A DNA stretch of 64,000 nt from DASUPK01 sp963795665 (GTDB lineage Bacteria > Actinomycetota > Thermoleophilia > Solirubrobacterales > 70-9): NCBI GenBank assembly GCA_963795665.1, contig CAWCIP010000027.1, forward strand, positions 62,001-126,000, written 5' to 3'. This document shows positions 26,491 to 34,119 of this stretch, piece by piece (position 1 is the first letter of the stretch; each line of letters opens with the position of its first letter). The notes beneath the pieces are model-generated. The model was not told the origin of the DNA and made no database searches. It saw nothing but the letters and a program-made list of their open reading frames with translations. The position numbers and the translations under genes were made by a program.

Positions 26491-28815
26491 GTGGTCGTCC
26501 CCGCTCCCGCGGCCAGGATCGCTCGCCGGATCCCGGCCTCCAGACTCCTCCTCGCCTTCGCGCTCCTCCTCGGACTCGGCGCCTGCTCGAAACCGGCGGC
26601 CCGCTCGCCGGTCGTCCTGATCTCGATCGACACGCTGCGCGCGGACCATCTCCCCGCCTGGGGCTACCGGGGCGTCGAGACGCCCGCGATCGACGCCCTG
26701 TCCCGCGACGCGGTCCGCTTCGCCGACGCCTACTCCCAATACCCTTTGACCCTGCCCTCGCACGCGTCGTTCCTCACCGGGCTGCTGCCGCCGCACGACG
26801 GCGTGCGCGACAACATCGGCTACACACTCGACACCGTCGCGCACCCGACGCTGGCGAAACGTCTGGCCGGCGCCGGTTACGCCACCGGCGGCTTCGTCTC
26901 GAGCTACGTCCTGCGCCGGGAGACCGGCGTCGGCGACGGCTTCGAGGTCTACGACGCTCCCGGACCCGGGCCCCGGGCCCAGATCCTCGACCTGGCGCAG
27001 CGCCCCGGCACCGTCACCGTGGCGGCGGCGCGTTCCTGGCTCGACCGCGAACGCTTCGAGAGCTCCGGCCGCCCCTTCTTCCTCTTCGTCCACCTCTACG
27101 AGCCGCACGCGCCCTACGCGCCTCCGGAGCCGTTCCGCAGCCGCTACCCCGGCCACCCGTACGACGGTGAGATCGCGACCGCCGACGCCGCGGTCGGGAC
27201 GCTGCTCGACGACCTGCGCAAGCGCGGGCTCTACGACCGGGCGGTGGTGGCGCTGGTCTCCGATCACGGCGAGGGCCTCGGCGAGCACGGCGAGTCGAAG
27301 CACGGCGTCTTCCTCTACCGCACCACGCTGCACGTCCCGATGCTGATCAAGCTGTCCGGAGCCCGGCGCGCCGGAACCGAGGTGGATTCGCCGGCGGGGC
27401 TGGTCGACCTCGTCCCGACGCTGCTCGCCGCGGCCGGGCTCGACGTCCCGAAGGGGCTCGACGGCGTCGACCTCCTGGGCGGCGCGGGCGCCACCGGGCA
27501 GCCGGCGGATCGGGGCCTCTACGCCGAGACCTTCTACCCGCGCCTGCACTTTGGCTGGAGCGACCTGAGGGCCTGGACCGAGAGGCGCTGGTCCTTGGTC
27601 GACGGGCCGACCCCGGAGTTGTTCGACCTCGCCGCCGATCCCGGGCAGACCCGGGACGTGCTGGCGCAGGAGCGCCGGGAGGCCGCCCGCATGCGCGCCG
27701 AGATCGCGCGGCGCGACGCGCCCCTCGCCCCGCCGTCCGCCGTCGACTCCGCGACCGCGGCCAAGCTCGCGTCGCTCGGATATCTCACCGGGACGGTCGC
27801 GGCCGGCGGCGACCGGTTGCCCGACCCGCGCAGCCAGCGCGACCTGCTCGCCGCGCTCGAGACCGGCGCCGACGCCTACTTCGCCGGCGACGACCCGCAG
27901 GCGCTCGAGCTGCTGCGCAAGGTGCTGGCGCGCAACCCGGACATGCGCGACGTCTGGAGCATGGTCGCCCGTTCGCTCGACCGTCAGGGCCGCACCGCCG
28001 AAGCGCTGGCGGCCTGGGATCGGCTGCTCGACCTCTCCGAAGGCGACGCCGGCATGGCCTTGCTGGTCGGCGAGCGGCACCTCGCGGCCGGCGACGTCGA
28101 GCGCGCACGCGGCCTGGCCGAGGCCGCCGCCGCGGTCGAGCCGGAGCGCGCCGAGGAGCTCCTCGCCGAGGTCGACTTCGCCCAGGGCAAGGACGCCGCG
28201 GGCCAGGCGAAGCTCGAGCGGGCGGTCGCCACCGGGCACGCCAGCGAGACCGCGCGCCGCCGCCTCGCCCTCGACGCGCTTTCGAGCGGCGAGCCCGAGC
28301 GCGCTGTCGAACTGCTCGAGCCGACCGAGAAGGCGGGCGAGCCCGAGTCCTGGATCCTGCTCGCGCTGGCGCTGTCCGACGCCGGACGGCAGCAGGAGGG
28401 AGTGGACTGGCTCGAGAAGGCCCGCCGCGCCTCGCGCCCCGAGGCGTCGTTCTTCGAGAATCTCGGGGTCGCCTTGCTGACCCTCGGGCGCGACGACAAG
28501 GCCCGGACCGCCCTCGAGCAGGCGGTGAAGCTGGATCCCGGCGCCGCGACGGCTTGGAACACGCTGGGCGTGGCGTGCGCCCGCGCGGGCGACGCCCGCG
28601 GCGCGATCGACGCCTGGCGGCACGCGGTCGGCGCCGATCCCTCGCTCGTCGACGCCTGGTTCAACCTCGGGCTGACCGCCGCCCACGCGGGCGACCGCGA
28701 TCTCGCCCGCCGCGCCCTTGCCCGCTTCCTCGACCTCGCCCCGGCCGGGGGACCGCGCGCCGGCGACCGCGAGCGGGCCGAGCAGGCGCTGGCGGGACTC
28801 GGAGGCGCGTCGTGA
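26491..28815 (+). CDS. Sulfatase-fold (alkaline phosphatase superfamily) lipoprotein with TPR repeats, 1
   Basis: 774 residues from GTG. A lipobox (LLLGLGAC) predicts a lipoprotein. Residues ~45-430 have the sulfatase-type fold: VVLISIDTLRADHLPAWGY with the metal-binding Asp, FVHLYEPHAPY, and VSDHGEGLGEHGESKHGVFLY for the second metal site. The position that carries Cys/Ser in true sulfatases (C/S-x-P-x-R) reads TLPSH, so a formylglycine is not formed and Thr would be the nucleophile. This suits a phosphodiester or phosphonate-type hydrolase rather than a sulfatase. Residues ~450-770 are TPR repeats (DAYFAGDDPQALELLRKVLARNP and others). The stop overlaps the start of a paralogue (GTGA). Confidence 0.88.
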   Translation: MVVPAPAARIARRIPASRLLLAFALLLGLGACSKPAARSPVVLISIDTLRADHLPAWGYRGVETPAIDALSRDAVRFADAYSQYPLTLPSHASFLTGLLPPHDGVRDNIGYTLDTVAHPTLAKRLAGAGYATGGFVSSYVLRRETGVGDGFEVYDAPGPGPRAQILDLAQRPGTVTVAAARSWLDRERFESSGRPFFLFVHLYEPHAPYAPPEPFRSRYPGHPYDGEIATADAAVGTLLDDLRKRGLYDRAVVALVSDHGEGLGEHGESKHGVFLYRTTLHVPMLIKLSGARRAGTEVDSPAGLVDLVPTLLAAAGLDVPKGLDGVDLLGGAGATGQPADRGLYAETFYPRLHFGWSDLRAWTERRWSLVDGPTPELFDLAADPGQTRDVLAQERREAARMRAEIARRDAPLAPPSAVDSATAAKLASLGYLTGTVAAGGDRLPDPRSQRDLLAALETGADAYFAGDDPQALELLRKVLARNPDMRDVWSMVARSLDRQGRTAEALAAWDRLLDLSEGDAGMALLVGERHLAAGDVERARGLAEAAAAVEPERAEELLAEVDFAQGKDAAGQAKLERAVATGHASETARRRLALDALSSGEPERAVELLEPTEKAGEPESWILLALALSDAGRQQEGVDWLEKARRASRPEASFFENLGVALLTLGRDDKARTALEQAVKLDPGAATAWNTLGVACARAGDARGAIDAWRHAVGADPSLVDAWFNLGLTAAHAGDRDLARRALARFLDLAPAGGPRAGDRERAEQALAGLGGAS

Positions 28816-30950
28816 GTCGCGCGGCGCCGCTGCTCGCGGCCGTCGCGCTGGGGCTGGCGGGATGCGGCGGCGGCGGCCGCACGGTCGACCACGACGCCCC
28901 CGTGGTCCTGGTCACCATCGACACCCTGCGCGCGGACCACCTCCCCGCCTGGGGCGACGCCGGGGTGGTCACGCCGGCGGTCGACCGGCTGGTCCAGGAC
29001 GGCATCCGGTTCGACAACGCCTACTCGCAGGTCCCGCTCACCCTGCCCTCGCACTCGACCCTGATGACCGGCCTGCTGCCCTACCAGCACGGCGTGCGCA
29101 GCAACATCGGCTTCCGGCTCGACGGCGCCGCGCATCCGACCCTGGCGCTGCTGCTCGCCGGCCACGGCTACGCCACCGGCGCCGCGGTTTCGGCCTACGT
29201 GCTGCGCTCCGAGACCGGGATCTCGGCCGGCTTCCAGCGCTACGACGATTCGATGGAGGTGCGCCAGGACGAGCCGCTGGGCGCCCTCCAGCGTCCCGGC
29301 GGCCAGGCGCTCGACGCCGACCTGCGCTGGCTCGACGGTGTCGGCGAACGACCGTTCCTGCTCTGGCTCCACCTGTTCGAGCCGCACAGCCCGTACGACC
29401 CGCCGGAGCCGTTCCGGTCGCGCGCGCCCTCGCTCTACGACGGCGAGATCGAGGCCGCCGACGCCGTCCTCGGACGTCTGCTCGGCGAGCTCGACCGGCG
29501 CGGCCTCTACGACCGCGCGCTGATCGTCTTCGCCTCCGACCACGGCGAGGGGCTGGGCGACCACGGCGAGCAGGAGCACGGCATCCTGCTCTACCGCGAG
29601 TCGCTCCACGTTCCCCTGGTGATCAAGCTGCCCGGCGGCCGGCGCGCGGGCGAGACCGAGCGCGATCCGGTCGGGCTGGTGGACGTCCTGCCCACCGTGC
29701 TCGCCGACCTCGGACTGCCGGCGCCGCCGGAGCTCGCCGGAAGCGACCTGCTCGCGGCAGCCGCCCCCGACCGCCATCTCTACGCCGAGACCTTCTACCC
29801 GCGCATCCACCTGGGCTGGAGCGAGCTGCGCTCTCTGGTCGACTCCCGCTACCAGCTGATCGACGGCCCCGACCCGGAGCTCTACGACCTGGACGCCGAC
29901 CCGCGGGAGCGCGACAACCTGCGCGACTCCGCGCGGCGGGTCTTCCAGGAGCGGCGCCACGAGCTCGCGAAGGTGCCCGAGGCGCTGACCGCCGCCGCGC
30001 CGGCGACCGAGGAGGAGCGGCAGAAGCTGTCCGCGCTCGGCTACCTCACCGGCTCCGCCGCCGAGACCGGCGGCCCGCGCCCCGATCCCAAGAGCCGCAT
30101 CGGCCAGCTCGAGCGCCTGCAGCAGGACTTCGAGCGGGTCGAGAAGGGCCAGCTCACCGAGGCCGAGACGGACCTCCGGGATCTCGTCCGCGCCAACCCG
30201 GAGATGATCGACGCGCGGGTCCAGCTCGCCGCCGTCCAGCGCCGGCTCGGCCGCTTCGAGGAGTCGCGCGCCAACTACCGCGAGGTGATCCGCCAGGAGC
30301 CGGGCTACCTCCAGACCGTGGCGATCGAGATCGGCAAGATCGAGCTCGATCTCGGCAACCTCGACGCCGCGCAGCAGAACGCCGAGATCGCGATGCCCTC
30401 CTCCCCGGACGAGGCGCACCTGCTGCTCGCCGCCGTGGCTGCCCGCCGCGGCGAGTGGGGCCGCGCGGAGAGCGAAGCCCGGACCGCCTTCGGCGACGGC
30501 GACCGTCCGCGGATCCCGGCGATGCTCCTGCTGGCGCAGATCCTCGGCCAGCGCGGCCAGAACGAGCAGGGACTCGACCTGCTGGCGGCGATCGACCGGC
30601 GCATCGCCTCCGGCGAAGCGCGGCCGCTGCCCACGCTCGAGTCCACCCGCGGCGACCTGCTGGCGCGGCTGGGCCGCGAGGGCGACGCCGAGGCCGCCTT
30701 CCGCAAGGAGATCGCGGCCTTCCCGCGTACCGAGGAGGCCTACGGACGTCTCGCTATCCTGCTCGCCTCCGAGCACCGCTTCGAAGAGATCCAGCCCGCC
30801 CTGGACGCCATGATCGCTGCCAAGCCAACGCCGGCGACTTGCGCGCTGGCCGCCCGGACCCTCGACGACCTGGGCAACCACGCTGGCGCCGAGGCCTACC
30901 GCCGCCGTGCCCGCGAGCTCGCCCGGAAGTACGGCGCTCCGGGGAGCTGA
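28812..30950 (+). CDS. Sulfatase-fold lipoprotein with TPR repeats, 2
   Basis: 712 residues from GTG at 28812, overlapping the previous stop; the longer ORF from 28554 overlaps the upstream gene and is rejected. The lipobox is ALGLAGC. The fold motifs are VVLVTIDTLRADHLPAWGD, PLTLPSHSTLMTGLLP (again Thr at the nucleophile position), WLHLFEPHSPYDPPEPFRSR and ASDHGEGLGDHGEQEHGILLYRE. A TPR region follows from about residue 430. It is a clear paralogue of the preceding gene and is translationally coupled to it. The two may work on the same surface polymer or glycan. Confidence 0.88.
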   Translation: MSRAAPLLAAVALGLAGCGGGGRTVDHDAPVVLVTIDTLRADHLPAWGDAGVVTPAVDRLVQDGIRFDNAYSQVPLTLPSHSTLMTGLLPYQHGVRSNIGFRLDGAAHPTLALLLAGHGYATGAAVSAYVLRSETGISAGFQRYDDSMEVRQDEPLGALQRPGGQALDADLRWLDGVGERPFLLWLHLFEPHSPYDPPEPFRSRAPSLYDGEIEAADAVLGRLLGELDRRGLYDRALIVFASDHGEGLGDHGEQEHGILLYRESLHVPLVIKLPGGRRAGETERDPVGLVDVLPTVLADLGLPAPPELAGSDLLAAAAPDRHLYAETFYPRIHLGWSELRSLVDSRYQLIDGPDPELYDLDADPRERDNLRDSARRVFQERRHELAKVPEALTAAAPATEEERQKLSALGYLTGSAAETGGPRPDPKSRIGQLERLQQDFERVEKGQLTEAETDLRDLVRANPEMIDARVQLAAVQRRLGRFEESRANYREVIRQEPGYLQTVAIEIGKIELDLGNLDAAQQNAEIAMPSSPDEAHLLLAAVAARRGEWGRAESEARTAFGDGDRPRIPAMLLLAQILGQRGQNEQGLDLLAAIDRRIASGEARPLPTLESTRGDLLARLGREGDAEAAFRKEIAAFPRTEEAYGRLAILLASEHRFEEIQPALDAMIAAKPTPATCALAARTLDDLGNHAGAEAYRRRARELARKYGAPGS

Positions 30951-30982
30951 CCCCCGCGGGTCCCCCCGCCGGCCGGGTCGGC

Positions 30983-30988
30983 TATCCT
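30983..30988 (+). promoter_or_regulatory. -10 element of a leaderless-type promoter
   Basis: TATCCT, 7 nt before the ATG at 30996. No Shine-Dalgarno. Confidence 0.45.
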
Positions 30989-30995
30989 CGGCGCG

Positions 30996-32156
30996 ATGCG
31001 CGAGCTCCACGATCTGCTGACCCGGCTGCGCGAGCTCGGCGCAGCCGACGCACCGGCCGCGATGGCGACCGTGGCGCGGGTCGAGGGCTCGAGCTACCGG
31101 CGCGAGGGCGCCCGGATGCTGGTCGAGCCCGGCGGCCGTCTGACCGGCGTGCTCACCGGCGGCTGCCTCGAGCGCGACCTCGTCGCGCTCGCCGGCGAGG
31201 TCCTGGCCGACCACACCCCGCGCGTCGTCACCTTCGACCTCTCCGCCGACAACGAGGCCTACTGGGGCACCGGCACCGGCTGCGCCGGCGTGATCACCCT
31301 GCTCGTCGAGCCGCTGGACGGACCGCGCCGCGCACGGATGATCGAGCAGCTCGCAGAAGCGATCGAGAAGCGGCGCGAAGTTCGCACCGCCACGGTCATC
31401 GCAGCAAGCCTCTCCCGGGACGGAGAGAACGGCAGAGCGCATCCTGCCGCCGCGCCCGGCGAACTGGCCTCGTCTTCCCTAGCTGAAAGTCTTTCCGTCT
31501 TTGCTTCTGGCGAGGAGAGGATCCGGCTGGATGCGGCCCTCGCTGCGCTCGCGCCCGGCAGCGCCCGCTACGTGGAGCTCGAGGGCGCCGGCGAGCGCTG
31601 CGGCCTCCTGCTCGAGTCGCTCCTGCCGCCGATCCACCTCCTGGTGGTCGGCGCCGAGCGCGACACGCTGCCGCTGCTGCGCCAGGCGCACGAGCTGGGC
31701 TGGGCGGCGACGGTCGTCGAGCCGCGCGACGACCCGCGCGCGGCGGAGAGGATCGGCGCTCTCGCCCGGCTCGAATCGCTGCGCCCCGGCGCGATCTCCG
31801 GCCGCGTCGAGCTCTCCGGACGCACCGCCGTGCTGCTGGCGACTCACCGCTATCTCGACGACCTGGCGTACCTCGAGGCGATCTCCGGAGCGCCGGTCGG
31901 ATACCTGGGGCTGCTCGGCCCCGCGCGCCGTCGGGAACGGCTGCTCGCAGATCTCGCCCGCCGTTCGCCGGAGGCCGCGGCCGCGGTGCGCCCGCGTCTG
32001 CGCGGGCCCGCCGGGCTGGACCTCGGCGGCCGCGCCCCCGAGCAAGTGGCGCTGGCGGTCGCGGCCGAGATCGCGGCGAGCTTCGGCGGCCGCGACGCCC
32101 GCCCGCTGGCCGGGGCCGGCGCGGCGGCGCCCGGCGTCGCGGCCCGCGAGCCGTGA
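30996..32156 (+). CDS. xdhC: XdhC/CoxI-family molybdoenzyme maturation factor
   Basis: 386 residues. The N-terminal XdhC/CoxI domain has ATVARVEGSSYRREGARMLV, GVLTGGCLERDL and GTGTGCAGVITLLVEP. The C-terminal Rossmann-like domain starts HLLVVGAERDTLPLLRQA and contains the family GYLGLLG. Such proteins bind molybdenum cofactor and insert its sulfurated form into xanthine dehydrogenase-like enzymes. Residues ~159-172 (SSSLAESLSVFASG) are encoded by a copy of the AAGAC repeat in a poorly conserved linker. The stop overlaps the GTG start of mocA, making a two-gene maturation unit. No molybdo-hydroxylase gene is in the window. Confidence 0.9.
   Translation: MRELHDLLTRLRELGAADAPAAMATVARVEGSSYRREGARMLVEPGGRLTGVLTGGCLERDLVALAGEVLADHTPRVVTFDLSADNEAYWGTGTGCAGVITLLVEPLDGPRRARMIEQLAEAIEKRREVRTATVIAASLSRDGENGRAHPAAAPGELASSSLAESLSVFASGEERIRLDAALAALAPGSARYVELEGAGERCGLLLESLLPPIHLLVVGAERDTLPLLRQAHELGWAATVVEPRDDPRAAERIGALARLESLRPGAISGRVELSGRTAVLLATHRYLDDLAYLEAISGAPVGYLGLLGPARRRERLLADLARRSPEAAAAVRPRLRGPAGLDLGGRAPEQVALAVAAEIAASFGGRDARPLAGAGAAAPGVAAREP
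31472..31511 (-). repeat. AAGAC-family repeat inside xdhC
   Basis: On the minus strand: AAGCAAAGACGGAAAGACTTTC, then AGCTA, then GGGAAGACGAGG. The reading frame of xdhC stays open through it. Codons such as TCT, TCC and GTC TTT AGC-type choices here contrast with the surrounding GC-rich codons. Confidence 0.6.
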
Positions 32157-32794
32157 GCGGGCCGGCAGGGATCCTGCTCGCGGCGGGATCCTCGTCGAGG
32201 CTCGGTCGGGAGAAGCAAAGACTTTCAGTGCTGGGAAAGTCTTTCCTGGGTCTCGTCGCCACAGAAATGGCTGCCGTCGCGTCGCCGCTCGTCGTCGTTC
32301 TCGCGGCCGGCCGCGACGACCTCCTGCGCGAGCTGGGCGACCTTTCTGCGGACATCGTCTGGAACCCGAACTCCTCTGCCGGCATGGGTGGATCGCTCGC
32401 GCTCGGCGCGCGAGAGTTGCTCGCGCGATCGGAGTCCGGTGGCGGATTCGCGGGAGTGCTCGTCGCGCTGGTCGACCAGCCGATGGCCGACCGCGACCTG
32501 TTCGCGCGCCTCGAGCGCGCTGCGAGCCCCGGCTCTGGCGGCGACGGCTACGCGGCCTGCGACTACGGCGACGGCGCCTGGGGGGTGCCCGCCCGCTTTC
32601 CGGCCTCGGCGCTTCCCGAGTTGGCGACCCTTTCCGGCGACCGCGGCGCCAAGGCGCTGCTCGAGCGGCGCCGCGCGGCCGGAAGCCTGCCGCTGGTCGC
32701 TTTCCCGGGCGGCCGCCTCGACGTCGATTCCGAGGCCGACTACGAGCGGCTGCTCCGGGCCCTCGCCGGGGAGCCGGACGTCGGCTCTCAGTAG
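32153..32794 (+). CDS. MocA-like molybdenum cofactor cytidylyltransferase
   Basis: 213 residues starting at GTG, which overlaps the xdhC stop. The nucleotidyltransferase signature ILLAAGSSSRLGREKQRLSVLGKSFL opens the protein. WNPNSSAGMGGSLALGARELL and VALVDQPMAD match the MocA family, which adds CMP (or, in relatives, GMP or adenosine) to molybdopterin for xanthine-dehydrogenase-type enzymes. The conserved KQ-L-G-K segment is written with a perfect inverted repeat of the AAGAC family (32217-32244). The 3' end overlaps a convergent MFS gene by 7 bp. Confidence 0.85.
   Translation: MSGPAGILLAAGSSSRLGREKQRLSVLGKSFLGLVATEMAAVASPLVVVLAAGRDDLLRELGDLSADIVWNPNSSAGMGGSLALGARELLARSESGGGFAGVLVALVDQPMADRDLFARLERAASPGSGGDGYAACDYGDGAWGVPARFPASALPELATLSGDRGAKALLERRRAAGSLPLVAFPGGRLDVDSEADYERLLRALAGEPDVGSQ
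32217..32244. repeat. AAGAC-family perfect inverted repeat inside mocA
   Basis: AAAGACTTTC at 32217-32226 and GAAAGTCTTT at 32235-32244 are exact reverse complements with an 8-bp loop. It encodes residues ~22-31, in the conserved nucleotide-binding loop, using rare AGA, CTT, TCA and TCT codons. Confidence 0.65.
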
Positions 32795-34101
32795 GCTCCG
32801 GCGCCCGGGCTCCAGGCCTCGGCGGCGGCGCGGCCGCGCTCCTCGTCGATCCAGAACATGCCGACGAACCCGAGCACGAAGAAGGTCCCCGTCGAGAGGA
32901 TCGCCGTGCTCTGCGAGCCGCTCGCCGACGAGATCCAGCCGAAGATCAGCGGCCCGCAGGCGTACGCGCCCTTTCCGGCCAGGCCCCAGAGCCCGAAGAA
33001 CTCGCCGCTCTTGTCGACTGGAGAGAACAGACCGACGAGCCCGCGCGAGGCCGACTGCAGCGAGCCGATGCCGAGCCCCGCGACCAGTGCGACCACCCAG
33101 AACACGGTCTTGTCGTGGGTCAGGTAGGTGACGACGCAGACGGCGATCCACAGCACCAGCGTGACCTGGATGGTGCGCCGCGCTCCCAGCCGGTCCTCGA
33201 TCGCGCCGAAGACGAAGGCCCCGGCGGCCGACGAGATCTGGACCAGGAGGAAGAGCAGGATCAGCTCCGCGGCGCTGAAGCCGACCGTCCGCTCCGCGTA
33301 GACGCCGACGAAGGCGATGATGCTGGTCAGCCCCATCGAGAAGACGAAGAAGACGCTCAGGAACTTGATCAGCTCGCGGAATCGGGCGGCCGAGCGCACG
33401 GTCGTCGCCATGCGCCCGAAGCCGTTGCGCAGGTAGTACGACAGCGGCTCGGACCGGCGCGGCGCGCGCTCGCGCAGGAACAGGAAGGTGGGCAGGGCGG
33501 CGACCAGGAAGAACGCGGCCGTCACGACCCACGCCAGGCGCAGCGAGGGCAGGTTGCCGGCGGTGAACCCGCCGGCGATCAGCGGCTTGACCAGGAGCAG
33601 CGCAGCGAGGCCGCCGAAGTAGCCGAGCCCCCAGCCGAATCCGGAGACCCGGCCGACGTTGTCCGGGGTCGAGATCTCGGGCAGGAAGGACGCCGCGAAG
33701 TTCTCGCCGAAGGAGAACGCCACGTTGGAGACGACGAACAGCGCCAGCCCGAGCGCGATGTCGCCGGGCCCCACCCACCACAGCGCCGCCGTCCCCGCCA
33801 CGCACAGGACGTAGGTGCCGAACAGGAAGGCCTTCTTGCGCCCGGACTCGTCCGCCATCGCGCCGATCAGCGGCGACAGAACGAGCACGATCACGTTGGC
33901 GGCCCACACCCCGCGTCCCCACCACAGGTCGGCGTCCGGTCCCGCCGCCACCAGCCGGGTGAAGAAGACGCTGAAGGCGACGGTGACGACGACCGTCGTA
34001 TAGCTCGAGTTGGCGAAGTCGAACATCGCCCACGAGAAGATCTCGAGCCGGGTGACCGGCGGGGGAGAAACGGAGGGTTCGGACACGGGCCGGCGCATCA
34101 T
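32788..34101 (-). CDS. UMF1-family MFS transporter
   Basis: 437 residues with about 12 hydrophobic segments. The opening SWAMFDFANSSYTTVVVTVAFSVFFT is the signature of the UMF1 (Atg22-like) MFS group, and ADESGRKKAFLFGTYVL is the MFS loop 2-3 motif. Family members are suggested to export amino acids or other small molecules; the substrate here is unknown. It lies 18 bp downstream of polA on the same strand. Convergent with mocA. Confidence 0.88.
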   Translation of the reverse strand: MMRRPVSEPSVSPPPVTRLEIFSWAMFDFANSSYTTVVVTVAFSVFFTRLVAAGPDADLWWGRGVWAANVIVLVLSPLIGAMADESGRKKAFLFGTYVLCVAGTAALWWVGPGDIALGLALFVVSNVAFSFGENFAASFLPEISTPDNVGRVSGFGWGLGYFGGLAALLLVKPLIAGGFTAGNLPSLRLAWVVTAAFFLVAALPTFLFLRERAPRRSEPLSYYLRNGFGRMATTVRSAARFRELIKFLSVFFVFSMGLTSIIAFVGVYAERTVGFSAAELILLFLLVQISSAAGAFVFGAIEDRLGARRTIQVTLVLWIAVCVVTYLTHDKTVFWVVALVAGLGIGSLQSASRGLVGLFSPVDKSGEFFGLWGLAGKGAYACGPLIFGWISSASGSQSTAILSTGTFFVLGFVGMFWIDEERGRAAAEAWSPGAGAY

Positions 34102-34119
34102 ACGCCGGCGTCCGCGACG

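Noticed and set aside
26740..26780. Calling the two TPR lipoproteins true sulfatases
   Set aside because: The C/S-x-P-x-R formylglycine motif is absent; TLPSH is present instead.
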